Below, piece by piece: positions 1-8,211 of a stretch of 64,000 nucleotides of DNA (position 1 is its first letter; the number at the start of each line of letters is the position of its first letter). Source of the DNA: VRUE01 sp963816785 (GTDB taxonomy: Bacteria; Actinomycetota; Thermoleophilia; Solirubrobacterales; 70-9); the NCBI GenBank assembly GCA_963816785.1, contig CAWFLL010000002.1, positions 888,262 to 952,261 of the forward strand, in the 5' to 3' direction. Position numbers and translations under genes: made by a program. The notes beneath the pieces were generated by a model that saw only the letters and a list, made by a program, of their open reading frames with translations, was not told where the DNA came from and did not search any database.

Positions 1-418
1 GGTAGCCCTCTGCCGGAGTCGCTCGCGCATACGTTCCGAAGAGGACAAGCGCCGAGACGCGCTCAGGGAAGCTGGCGGCGAAGACCGCCGCCATGTTCGC
101 GCCCTCCGACCAGCCGAACACATCAGCCTGCTCAGACCCAGCTGCGTCCATCACCGCCCGAATGTCGTCGTTCCGCTCCTCGATGGTGGCGGCCCGATCG
201 ACCGGATCGGAGAGTCCGGCGCCACGCTTGTCGAATACGATCACGCGGGCGAACGCCGAAAGCCTCCTCATGAACCTCTCGTACGGTGGATGCTCCCAGG
301 CGAGTTCGAGATTCGAGACAAAGCCGGGCACGAGCACCAGGTCGCGATGCCCGTCGCCCACAACCTGATAGGCAACTCGAATGTCGCCAGCACGGGCATA
401 CCGGGTCTCGGGCTCCAG
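1..418 (-). CDS. alpha/beta hydrolase, N-terminal part (runs off left edge)
   Basis: Reverse-strand translation gives an N-terminus reading EPETRYARAGDIRVAYQVVG, then a catalytic-core start (VLVPGFVSNLELAWEHP), the DKRGAGLSD segment and the nucleophile elbow GWSEGAN around residue 105. This layout is familiar from the stand-alone or cyclase-linked hydrolases of Actinobacteria. The acid and histidine of the triad lie beyond the window edge. No ATG fits; family alignment suggests that the residue before EPETRYAR is the initiator, which would be a CTG codon at 416-418, so the start is uncertain. Substrate unknown. Confidence 0.75.
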   Translation of the reverse strand, partial: MEPETRYARAGDIRVAYQVVGDGHRDLVLVPGFVSNLELAWEHPPYERFMRRLSAFARVIVFDKRGAGLSDPVDRAATIEERNDDIRAVMDAAGSEQADVFGWSEGANMAAVFAASFPERVSALVLFGTYARATPAEGY

Positions 419-489
419 CTTCGTGCCCTGAATGCTAGGGCCTGGCCCCGTGCAGCTTAGCTTTGTAGCCCCTCTGCTTCTCCGCTATG

Positions 490-660
490 GGTGTCAGCAG
501 GGTGTCAGCGGAAGCCACGGATTCAGCCCGCAACCCCGACCCCGTGCCGACGCCTGATTTGGCGCCTTAGCGCCGAAAACCCGCACCAGCCCGCACTCCC
601 CTGCACTCGCCGGGCGCGATCATAATCCGCGTGTCGGGGGTTCGAGTCCCTCCTCCGGCA
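490..660 (+). repeat. tRNA-Met 3'-half repeat, copy 1, with upstream module
   Basis: A ~30-bp module (GTGTCAGCGGAAGCCACGGA, then TTCAGCCCG) is followed after a spacer by the 3' half of a tRNA at about 616-660: anticodon loop ATCATAA (U33, anticodon CAT, A37), 3' anticodon stem, short variable loop, T-arm with TTCGAGT, and acceptor strand CTCCGGCA. The matching 5' half is missing: the bases before the loop do not pair. It therefore looks like an attachment-site remnant rather than a working tRNA. Three further copies follow within 4 kb. Confidence 0.7.
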
Positions 661-665
661 TCGAC

Positions 666-690
666 AAAAGCCCCGCTCAGGCGGGCTTTT
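666..690 (+). terminator. Rho-independent-type hairpin after tRNA remnant
   Basis: AAAAGCCC and GGGCTTTT form an 8-bp perfect inverted repeat around a 9-nt centre, with a T-run at the end, directly after the tRNA-like 3' end of repeat copy 1. The position is that of a tRNA terminator, which suggests that copy 1 keeps the downstream flank of the original tRNA gene. Confidence 0.65.
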
Positions 691-856
691 CGTGGTCGGG
701 GGAAGTTGCCAGGGTGCCAGCGCAACGGCCAGCATCCTATTCGGGAGGGGGATCCGGCCTCCTGGGAGAACAAAGCGGTCGTGGCTCGGGCAATCGTCGG
801 AACGGTCCAGGGCACCAACCTCGAGGCGTTCGGGAGGGAGCCTCACCCACTCCGCC

Positions 857-1303
857 TCAAATCCCTCTCGGTCGTCTATGTTCTCGTCCCCGGCCGCTGG
901 CTGAGGACGTGTTCAGTGCCACGGCGGCGCGAATGAGCGCCTTCAACGCCTTTTCATCAATCTTGTCGCCCTCATGGAAATCGATGGCACGCCTGGTGTT
1001 GCCTTCGAGGCTGGAGTTGAAGAGGCCTGAAGGGTCCTCCAACGAGGCGCCCTTGGCGAAGGTCACCTTCACGACATTCTTGTACGTCTCACCGGTGCAG
1101 ATCATTCCGGCGTGCGACCACACCGGAACCCCTTTCCACTTCCACTCCTCGACCACTTCGGGGTCGGCCTGCTTGATGAGAATTCGGACCCGAGCGAGCG
1201 TCTCGCCCCGCCAATCACTCAGCTCATTGATTCTCGCATCTATCAGCTGAGAGGGAGAGTCTCCGCCTTTTCCTTCCTTCGAGCCGCTCTTCTCCTTCTT
1301 CAT
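857..1303 (-). CDS. DUF1801 domain protein (YdhG-like)
   Basis: A protein of 148 residues with a charged N-terminus followed by the DUF1801 fold: RGETLARVRILIKQADPEVV, the EWKWKGVPVWSHAGMICTG block, YKNVVKVTFAKGASLEDP, and a final helix (DEKALKALIRAAVALN). Family members are small cytoplasmic proteins of unclear function, often listed with iron-chaperone frataxin-like folds. The last ~15 residues (Arg/Gly-rich) leave the family consensus, so the frame may slip near 895. Its ATG overlaps the stop of the small membrane ORF upstream, suggesting co-translation. Confidence 0.8.
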   Translation of the reverse strand: MKKEKSGSKEGKGGDSPSQLIDARINELSDWRGETLARVRILIKQADPEVVEEWKWKGVPVWSHAGMICTGETYKNVVKVTFAKGASLEDPSGLFNSSLEGNTRRAIDFHEGDKIDEKALKALIRAAVALNTSSASGRGREHRRPRGI

Positions 1304-1410
1304 GGTTGTTGTCGCTCGCCCGTCACTTGAGTATCCTCGCCGACCGCCTTCAGTACAACGACTACGAGCAGGCCGAACACGAGAACTAGGGCCAACAGGA
1401 AGCGCCTCAC
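1300..1410 (-). CDS. small single-pass membrane peptide upstream of DUF1801
   Basis: GTG-started frame of 36 codons: a short basic start (VRRF), a hydrophobic run of about 18 residues rich in Leu and Val, then a polar tail. Its TGA overlaps the ATG of the DUF1801 gene by 4 bp (ATGA), the usual sign of translational coupling. No family recognised. It could be a chance frame, but overlap geometry and the transmembrane pattern favour a real gene. Confidence 0.4.
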   Translation of the reverse strand: MRRFLLALVLVFGLLVVVVLKAVGEDTQVTGERQQP

Positions 1411-1457
1411 CGTCAGGGACTCTATAGCCGTATCGCGGACATCTCGACCCTGCCGCA

Positions 1458-1526
1458 GGGTGTCAGCGGAAGCCACGGATACAGCCCGACATCCGCGTGT
1501 CGGGGGTTCGAGTCCCTTCTCCGGCA
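1458..1526 (+). repeat. tRNA-Met 3'-half repeat, copy 2 (compact)
   Basis: The same module (GTGTCAGCGGAAGCCACGGA, then TACAGCCCG) is joined directly to the tRNA core, which starts at ATCCGCGTGTCGGGGGTTCG and ends with CTCCGGCA. The spacer and anticodon loop of copy 1 are absent, so module and core are separable units with a variable distance. Confidence 0.65.
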
Positions 1527-1539
1527 CTCAGGAGTGTTC

Positions 1540-2310
1540 TTAGGCGTCCACGCTGAACGAGAACTCCCGATCCAAGAGGGTCCCTGCACCGTTCGCGATC
1601 TCGACCTGGAAGACGGTGCGGCCGAGCCCCGCGTCGAACACCAGCTTGTAGGTGACGTTGTCCTCGGGATGCTGGGTGCCCACCGAATCGACCGTCGCGG
1701 TCCCGGTGGCGACCAGGTGGGAGGCGGGGTCTACTCCAGGGAAGTCCACCAGGTAGACGCCCGTCCCGGTGCGTTTGACCTGCGCTTTGGTCGCGGCGCC
1801 GGTGCAGTTGAACGGGTCCTGCAGCGGGGGGGTGGTGCTGGTGTAGGTGGCGGAGAAGGCCGCCGAGCCTTTCACGTAGACGTGGGCGGCGATCGCGCCA
1901 GGTTGGCAAGCCCGCTGATAGCTGCTCGCCGGAATCCCGCCGAGGCTGCCGGCGTTGGTGGCGTTGGTCGCGTTGGTCGCGTTGTCGGCGGTATCGGCGG
2001 AATCGGCGCTGGTCGCAGTCGTTGCCGTGATCGCTTTGGTCGCAGTCGTTGCCGTGGTCGCTTTGGCCGCCGTGTCGGCTGTCGTCGCTTTGGTCGCCGT
2101 GTCGGCGGTGCCCGCGTGGGCGACGGAGGCCCCTCCGATCCTGCCGTTGAAGACCTTTGTCGCGATCTTCCGTACCTGCTTCTTCTGGGTGCCGGTCAGG
2201 CCGCCGGCGGCGATAGCCGTCCCCCCTAGCGCAGCTATCAGGGCAATTACTGCGACAAATGTCCCTGGGAAGCGACGAGGGTCCAACTTTCTGAGCATCG
2301 TCTCTTCCAT
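1540..2310 (-). CDS. secreted Ala/Thr/Asp-repeat protein
   Basis: A 256-residue protein. The N-terminus has one hydrophobic segment (FVAVIALIAALGGTAIAAGG) that fits a signal peptide or anchor, then TGTQKKQVRKIATKVF, then from about residue 65 to 125 a low-complexity stretch built from ATKATT-, ADTA- and NATNAT-like units, followed by SLGGIPASSYQ and a ~120-residue globular beta-rich end. I know this architecture from Solirubrobacterales, where it occurs in many copies without a known function. The repeat may form a coiled or beta-helical stalk. It sits between repeat copies 2 and 3 as apparent cargo. Confidence 0.75.
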   Translation of the reverse strand: MEETMLRKLDPRRFPGTFVAVIALIAALGGTAIAAGGLTGTQKKQVRKIATKVFNGRIGGASVAHAGTADTATKATTADTAAKATTATTATKAITATTATSADSADTADNATNATNATNAGSLGGIPASSYQRACQPGAIAAHVYVKGSAAFSATYTSTTPPLQDPFNCTGAATKAQVKRTGTGVYLVDFPGVDPASHLVATGTATVDSVGTQHPEDNVTYKLVFDAGLGRTVFQVEIANGAGTLLDREFSFSVDA

Positions 2311-2519
2311 TCAGGGTGTCTGGCGAGGAGTGGCGATCGAGTCCCGAAAGGAACCCAATCCCGATCATGCACTGATTGCGACCCTACATTGGCCGCTCAC
2401 CGAGTGTCAAGGCATGGGGCTGGCTGGCGCCGTTCTCTCGCGCACAGACGGGCTTCGGTCGTGGACGCGATGGCGACGAGGTCGAGCGCCCGGTTATAGC
2501 CTTTCCTTTGTCGCCAGGC

Positions 2520-2608
2520 GGGTGTCAGCGGAAGCCACGGATACAGCCCGCAACGCGCGGGCGCGGTCATGATCCGCGTGTCGGGGGTTCGAGTCCCTCC
2601 TTCGGGCG
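2520..2608 (+). repeat. tRNA-Met 3'-half repeat, copy 3
   Basis: Module (GTGTCAGCGGAAGCCACGGA) plus spacer plus core with anticodon loop GTCATGA (U33, anticodon CAT) and T-arm TTCGAGT. The acceptor end has drifted to CTTCGGGCG. In this copy CGCGG before the loop can pair with CCGCG after it, but that register does not give a normal 7-nt loop with U33. Confidence 0.6.
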
Positions 2609-2774
2609 CCAGTTATGCGATCGCTGCCGTGGGGACAGACATGCGGCGGAGCCTGGCGCCCACGCCGTTTGAGTGAAGGGCGACGTGAGAAGTACGGGCC
2701 GCTACGCGGGAGACGCCCGATGTGGAGTCCCTCGCGCTATGTTCAACCTCAAGATCACGAGGGAGTGATAGGCC

Positions 2775-4240
2775 ATGGGTGAGCAGCTCAGCATGCTGGA
2801 CACGATGTTCCTCGAGCTGGAGCAGTTCGACGACAGCGCGCACATGCACATCGGCGCGGCGCTGATCTTCGATCCGCTCCCCGGCGGCGGGACGCCGGAC
2901 ATCACCGAGCTTCGCGACTACGTGCGCGCACGGGTCGGGAATCCTGCCGCGCTTTACGCAGCAGCTCTCTGGTTCCCATGCCGGTCCGCTCACGTGGCTG
3001 ACCTGGGAGCCGGCGAGGGGTTCGACCTCGATGCCCACGTTCATCACGCGACGCTGCCGGCGCCGGGCGGCGCAGGCCGAGCTGCACGAGTGGCTCGGGG
3101 AGTTCTGGTCGCACCGCCTGGACCGCCACCGGCCGCTCTGGGAGATGACGCTGCTCGACGGGCTGGAGGGCGGGCGCTGGGCGCTGGCGACCAAGACGCA
3201 CCATTGCCTCGTCGACGGCGTCGGATCGCTCGACATCGGGCACACGTGCTGCTCGACACCTCCCCGGACGCTCCGCCGCTGCGCCCGCAGCCGCGCCGCG
3301 CCGGCAGTAGAGAGGACGGCGAGCACGGCAGCTGGCCGGTTCTGGCTGTCGCCCGGCCTGCGTCCTGCGCGGCGCGCGGGCCGGCTCGGCGCTGCGGCCC
3401 ACCCGCGCGAGTCCTTCGACCGCGCGCGCGCGGCCGTCGAGCTGTCGTGCGCGACGAGGTGATCGCGGCGCCGCAGACGAGCCTGAACGGACCGATGAGC
3501 GGCACGCGGCAGTTTGCGACCGTGCGGCTGGACCTCGCCGACGTCAAGGCGGTGAAGTCGCGCCTCGGCGGCACGGTCAACGACGTCGTGCTCGCGCTCT
3601 GCACCGGCGGCCTGCGGCACCTGCTGCTCTGCCGCGGCGACGTGCTGCCCGAGGGCCTGCGGGCGCAGGTGCCGGTGAACATCCGAGCGGAGGACCGCGA
3701 GCACGCGCTCGGCAACGAGCTGACCTCGCTGTTCGTCGAGCTGCCGGTGACCGAGGCCGACCCGCTCGCGCGCTACCGCCGCGTCGTCGAGCGCGCGCAG
3801 GAGCTCAAGAGCCGGCTCGCAACGGGCCGGCGGCAAGACGATCGTCGACCTCGCCGACATGGGGCCGCCGCTCGCCGGCGAACTGATCGCCCGCATCGAT
3901 GTTCGGCGGCACGCGGATGTTCAACCTGACGATCACGAACGTCCCCGGCCCCCAGCAGCGGCTATACGCGTTCGGCGCCCCACTCGTCGAGGTCCTGCCG
4001 CTCGTGCCGCTGTTCGCCGGCCACACGATCGGCATCGCCGTCGTCAGCTACGCCGGGCAGATGGTCTTCGGCCTCAACGCGGACCGCATGTCCGCGCCCG
4101 ACGTCGCGGTGCTCGCGGAGGGCATCGAGCGCTCCTTTTTGGAGTTGGGGCCGTCCGAGCCAAGCCGCGGCGCCGGCCGGCGGTCGGCACCGGTCATAGA
4201 CGCGACTGCGGCAGCGGAGCGGGATGAGCCGCACTCGTAG
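2775..4240 (+). CDS. wax ester synthase/diacylglycerol acyltransferase (WS/DGAT), frameshifted
   Basis: Would transfer a fatty acyl group from acyl-CoA to an alcohol or diacylglycerol to make storage wax or triacylglycerol. The N-terminus (SMLDTMFLELE, MHIGAALIFDP) is the family start; the condensation motif HHCLVDG of the HHxxxDG type is at about 3200-3225; then TVNDVVLALCTGGLR (3570-3615), VPVNIRAED, GNELTSLFVELP, and the C-terminal block FNLTITNVPGPQ, PLFAGHTIGIAVVSYAG. These pieces lie in order but need at least five frame changes (near 2945, 3060, 3245, 3830 and 3895). Total length fits the ~470-residue family. A GAGGGAGTG ribosome site precedes ATG 2775. Either sequencing indels or a pseudogene. 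Confidence 0.85.
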
Positions 4241-4427
4241 TGCGGCACGACCGACCGGGTGGATGTCGTACGGCCGCTGGCGGACGGCTTAGTTAGTCGG
4301 CTGCGCGGACGCGGCCGCGCGACGGAAGAACTCAACCATGGCCCGTCGGCGGCGGCGGGTTTGAGCAGCGCCGGTGGCGCTGGCGGTCTGCGCCCCAGAC
4401 GGGGCGGACTCCCTTTCCCGACTCGGG

Positions 4428-4535
4428 GGTGTCAGCAGGGTGTCCGCGGAGGCCACGGATACAGCCCGCACTCCCCCGCACTCGCCGGGCGCGATCATAA
4501 TCCGCGTGTCGGGGGTTCGAGTCCCTCCTCCGGCA
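4428..4535 (+). repeat. tRNA-Met 3'-half repeat, copy 4
   Basis: Like copy 1, including the short duplication GGTGTCAGCAGGGTGT at the module start and a spacer ending CACTCGCCGGGCGCGATCAT. The module is diverged (TCCGCGGAGGCCACGG). The core carries loop ATCATAA with anticodon CAT, T-arm TTCGAGT and acceptor CTCCGGCA. Copies 1 and 4 are near identical over the core and its 5' spacer. Confidence 0.65.
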
Positions 4536-4567
4536 TCGCTTTCTAGAGCCAGACCGCCGCCCAGCGG

Positions 4568-5325
4568 TCAGTTTGAGGGCACGGCCGCCGCCACGCGGTT
4601 GGCGGTCCGGGCCAGCCATCGCATCGCCCGGCGCGTGATCCACGGTCGGACCCGGTCCGTGGTGTGGCCCCCGGGAACCACCCAGAGGCTCACCTCGGGG
4701 AACTTGGCGGCAAAGGCTTCGCTCATCGCGAGCGGGACGACCCGATCGGCCCGGCCCTGGACGACCAGCAGCGGTCGCGTCATCCGGCGGTCGATCGGCG
4801 AAAGTCGCAGGCGCGTCGCCGGCCCGGCGCCGATCTGTTCGTAGTAGCCGGGGCCGTAGGTGCTGACCGGCCATTCCCAGCCGACCAGGTCGGAGGGCGC
4901 CGACTTGGCGACGGCGGCGGAGACCAGGCCATCGCCGGCGAGCAGCGCCGCCAGCGTCCCGCCGGCAGAGGACCCGTACGCGTAGACGTCGTCCCGGCCG
5001 AACTGGCCACGCAGCCGCGCCGCTTCTTCGCGCGCCGCGAGGACGGCTCCGGGCAGGTCGCCGAGCGGGTAGCTCCAGATAGTGGGGCACGAAGCCGGCG
5101 GCGATCGCCTGCGCTTCGGTCCGCGCCTGGAAGAGCGGATCCTCGTAGAGGAACGAGCCCCCGTGGATCAGCAGCAGCTGCGGTGGCGGCGTCGCGGTCG
5201 GCCGGCGGGCTGCTCCAGCGGGCGTCGCGAGCAGCAGGACAAAGTGACGCTCAGGGCGAGGATCCCCACCACTGCCCCGGTGGTGCGGAACCGCCTCGCC
5301 CTGCGGGGTCGCGCAATCCTGACCC
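4568..5325 (-). CDS. secreted alpha/beta hydrolase (esterase/lipase type), frameshifted
   Basis: Reverse-strand pieces assemble to an exported hydrolase: a hydrophobic leader (VVGILALSVTL, then LLLATPAGAA after a frame change near 5242), oxyanion-loop segment LLLIHGGSFLYEDP, YPLGDLPGAVLAAREEA, nucleophile elbow YAYGSSAGGTLAAL, acid region LLVVQGRADRVVPL and histidine region WVVPGGHTTDRVRP. A further frame change lies near 5075. HGG plus GSSAGG points to the HSL/esterase-lipase branch. No convincing ATG; the start lies just after the acyltransferase stop (5331), so the two genes were probably co-transcribed. Confidence 0.7.
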
Positions 5326-5330
5326 AGAGC

Positions 5331-6469
5331 CTACGACGCCGCCTGCACCAGGGCGTAGCTCCCGATCGCCAGGGCCAAGGTGCCGGAGCACGGTCAGGGT
5401 GTAGCGGAGCGCGACCTCGAGGTGGGTGTTGGCCAGCGAGCTCTGCATGGCGACGAGGAAGGGAATGTGCACGAGATAGATCCAGAAGCTCGCATCGGCG
5501 AGATAGCGAAGGACGCGCGATTCCTTCTGCACGTGGCGAATCAGAAGGCCCCAGATGCCGAACAGCATCAGCCAGCAGACGAGGCCGACCGCGAACAGGC
5601 CCAGGAGCCTCAGTTGTCCGCCATTCGGCCAGGACTCCCGCTGTGCCGACGTTCCCGGTGAAGTCGGTGTTGATGTAGAAGAGGGCGAAGGCGGGAACCG
5701 CGATCAAGAGTCCCGCCGCGAACCTCAGCCAGGCCCCTCGCTTCAGCACCTCGATCAGGTCGTCCTGGCCGCTGAGCAGCCAGCCGAAGAGCGAAGAAGA
5801 GGCTGAAGTAGGCGAGCAGGGTCGGGACGGGGATCAACGAGTTCGACATGGTCCCGCCTGCGACCCATCCGGACTTGGTGATCAGGATCAGGGCGCTGAG
5901 CGAGGCCAGGGCCGGAATGCCCCACCAGGACGTCATCAGGGTCCGGAAGCCGCGGTTGATCGCCGCCCCGACTCCCGGATACTGCTGGATCGCCAGCCAG
6001 ACCCCGATCGCGAGCATCGAGATCACCAGCAGGTAGTCGATGAACCAGAGGTGCTGGGGCGTCAGGTTGAAGACGTGGCCGAGGGCCAGTTCCCGCTTGA
6101 CCGGGATCTTCTGTGCACGCGGCCAGATCGCCGCCGCCTCGATGACGAAGAGGTTGGCCAGTGGCACGACCGTCAGCATCCCGACGACCAGCGGCACGCC
6201 CGAGCCGTCGCAGCCGGGAGCGGAGCTGCCTGGCGGCGGTAGACCTCCTCAGCGCGGTCGCGGCGAGGAAACCCGAGATCGCGAAGAACAGGGGCATGTG
6301 CCAGGTGTGGACGAACCAGACCGCGGCGTCGACGACCCTGTTTTCCCCGAGCGCCCTTCTGGATATAGCGGGCCGCGTGGTAGGGGATCAGCAGCAGGAT
6401 CGCCGAGACGCGAATCGCATCCAGGTGATGGCGACGCTGGTTCCCGCCCTCGGGTGGAGATGAGACCAT
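5331..6469 (-). CDS. acyltransferase 3 family membrane protein, frameshifted
   Basis: Multi-pass membrane acyltransferase (Acyl_transf_3/OafA type), which usually O-acylates surface glycans or lipids. Visible in order: LDAIRVSAILLLIPYHAARY (helix 1 with the family His), MPLFFAISGFLAATALR (helix 2), PLVVGMLTVVPLANLFVIEA, the TPQHLWFIDYLLVISMLAIG block, WGIPALASLSALILI, and the final helices LADASFWIYLVHIPFLVAMQ and ALAIGSYALVQAAS before TAG at 5331-5333. Frame changes near 6330, 6190, 5785, 5640 and 5385. Length matches the ~380-residue family. Confidence 0.8.
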
Positions 6470-6769
6470 CGATGAGCCTCCAAGAATCGGTACAAAATCT
6501 CCCGAACAACGCCCGGGAGGAGCTTCGGATCGCTGGGATCAATGCGTCGCGGAAATCAATCAAGAACGGCGAGTCGCGGCGACGTCGAGGATCATCTGCA
6601 GCGACAGGTCGATTAATCGACAACCGATGCGCTTAAGGCTACTCCCCTGCCTCAATCGACTCTAAACTTCCTCGCACGGCCCATCGCACGTTTCCCGGAG
6701 CCCGACCGACCCGAAGCGGCTCCTGGGGCACGCCGGCTTGGCTGACCAAAAGAAAGGATCGATCCAACG
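6470..6769. other. intergenic, no supported gene
   Basis: About 300 bp between divergent genes, with lower GC than its surroundings. A short forward frame from about 6473 (54 codons, Lys/Arg-rich end) has no recognisable family. The region probably holds the divergent promoters. Confidence 0.4.
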
Positions 6770-7063
6770 ATGGCATACCTGATGTCGCATTTCTGGCCGG
6801 GCGCGACCGAGGATCAGTACAGGGCGACGATAGCGGTGGTGCACCCTCCGGGGGGTCTGCCCGAGGGTCAGACCTACCACGCCGCCGGGCCGACCGACGG
6901 GGGCATCCTCATCGCCGCCGTGTGGGAGTCCAAGGAGCAAGCCGACCGCTTCGTTCAAGACAAGTTGATCCCAAGCATGCCCGTCGAGGGGGGCTTTGCG
7001 GGCCAGCCCGAGGAGCGCACTGCTGAGATCGTGAATCTGGTGACGGCGGAGGGCAGCCAGTAG
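6770..7063 (+). CDS. small ABM/ferredoxin-fold-like protein
   Basis: A 97-residue intact frame. The pattern YLMSHFWPGATEDQYRATIA, then YHAAGPTDGGILIAAVWES, KEQADRFVQDKLIPSMP matches the dimeric alpha-beta barrel layout (beta, helix, beta-beta, helix) of small monooxygenase-like or stress-related proteins common in soil Actinobacteria. No catalytic residue can be named. It precedes the GNAT gene by 32 bp on the same strand. Confidence 0.65.
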   Translation: MAYLMSHFWPGATEDQYRATIAVVHPPGGLPEGQTYHAAGPTDGGILIAAVWESKEQADRFVQDKLIPSMPVEGGFAGQPEERTAEIVNLVTAEGSQ

Positions 7064-7095
7064 AACCCGCCTCCGGGCGGCGTAGCCTCTTCAGC

Positions 7096-7698
7096 GTGAA
7101 GGTCCGCGTCGCAACCGAGCGCGATTTGAATGCGGTTACGGCAACGCTTACAGCGGCCTTTGAGGCAGACCCGCTGTGGAGCTGGGCCTTCCCGGAGCGG
7201 GATGGCCTTGCGGTCTGGTGGCGCTTCTTCATCCGCAGTGCGCTCCGTTATCCGTGGGTCTGGACCACCGACGACTATGCGGCCGCATCGGTCTGGATTC
7301 CGCCAGATGGGATTGAGTTGACCGAAGAGGAGGAGGCCTTGGTCGAGTCGATGCTCATCGACCTGGTGGGGCGTCGCGCCTCCGAGATTCTGGAGCTGCT
7401 CGGGCGCTTCGAGAACGCCCATCCGACCAAGCGGCCTCACTACTACCTGAGCCTACTCGGCACCCACCCCGACCACCGCGGCAAGGGGTTGGGAATGGCC
7501 CTGCTCGCAGACAACCTGGCCAGGATCGACTCCGAGGAAATGCCGACCTACCTGGAGTCGAGCAACCCCGGAAACGACAGCCGCTACGAAAGCCACGGAT
7601 TTATCCGAGCGGGCGAGTTCAACCGGCCCGACGAGCAGCTGACGATCTCGACGATGTGGCGAGAGGCGAAGAGCGCTCCGCCATCAGCTCGCCATTAG
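7096..7698 (+). CDS. GNAT family N-acetyltransferase
   Basis: A 200-residue intact protein with GTG start. N-terminal RVATERDLNAVTATLTAAFE is the usual first strand and helix; the acetyl-CoA binding motif A is LLGTHPDHRGKGLGMALL (about residues 117-134, with the R/QxxGxG/A pattern HRGKGLG); YLESSNPGNDSRYESHGF is motif B. Substrate not predictable: members with this WIPPDG segment are annotated only as acetyltransferases. Confidence 0.85.
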   Translation: MKVRVATERDLNAVTATLTAAFEADPLWSWAFPERDGLAVWWRFFIRSALRYPWVWTTDDYAAASVWIPPDGIELTEEEEALVESMLIDLVGRRASEILELLGRFENAHPTKRPHYYLSLLGTHPDHRGKGLGMALLADNLARIDSEEMPTYLESSNPGNDSRYESHGFIRAGEFNRPDEQLTISTMWREAKSAPPSARH

Positions 7699-7708
7699 AG
7701 TCTGTCCG

Positions 7709-8180
7709 GTGCACGACTGGCCGCCTATTACCGAGCCAGAGTTGCTCGAACGCCTCGCGCTCGACGATGGACGTTCAGCTGCTGGACGAAATCGACCCGG
7801 CGAAGCGGGCGTCGACCGTCAAGGCATTCACGAAGGACCGGGATCCGCTCCTGTCCGTCGTCATGGACGAGGCCGATCTAGAGGTCGACCAAGTCTTCGG
7901 GTACCTCCATCGTTTCGGCTCGTTCTGCGTAGGCGGCTCGCCGGTCGCGCTGGCGGCGATCCCAGCTGAGAATCGCACCGCCACCGCGCTGACGCAGCAG
8001 GAACTGCTCGACGTGGCCGCTCGAATGGTGATCGGGCCGGACGCGGAGGCCAAGGACCTTGTACGGGCGATCTTCGAGGACATGGCTGACGTCACGGAGC
8101 GGGCTTTGGAGACGGTCCGGCCGTCATCCCAGCAATTGCAGTCAAGCTGGACTCCGTTCCCAGCGTCGGGCAGGCCCTGA
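7709..8180 (+). CDS. hypothetical protein, possibly frameshifted
   Basis: The beginning (HDWPPITEPELLERLALDDG, GTG 7709) and the main part (from about 7767: DVQLLDEIDPAKRAST, then LLSVVMDEADLEVDQVFGYL) lie in two frames that look like one protein. Continuing: FGSFCVGGSPVALAAIP, TQQELLDVAARMVIGPDAEA. Helical and acidic, no motif recognised. If the second frame alone is used, it starts at ATG 7767. Confidence 0.45.
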
Positions 8181-8211
8181 CGGGCCTCCGTCGAGGTTCG
8201 AGTCCTGTCGC

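Noticed and set aside
610..660. Functional tRNA gene
   Set aside because: The 3' half is good, but no 5' acceptor, D-arm or 5' anticodon stem pairs with it within 90 bp upstream.
1955..2572. Forward hydrophobic frame rich in Val/Ala opposite the secreted protein
   Set aside because: It is the mirror of the Ala/Thr repeat on the other strand; the reverse frame has a signal peptide and family features.
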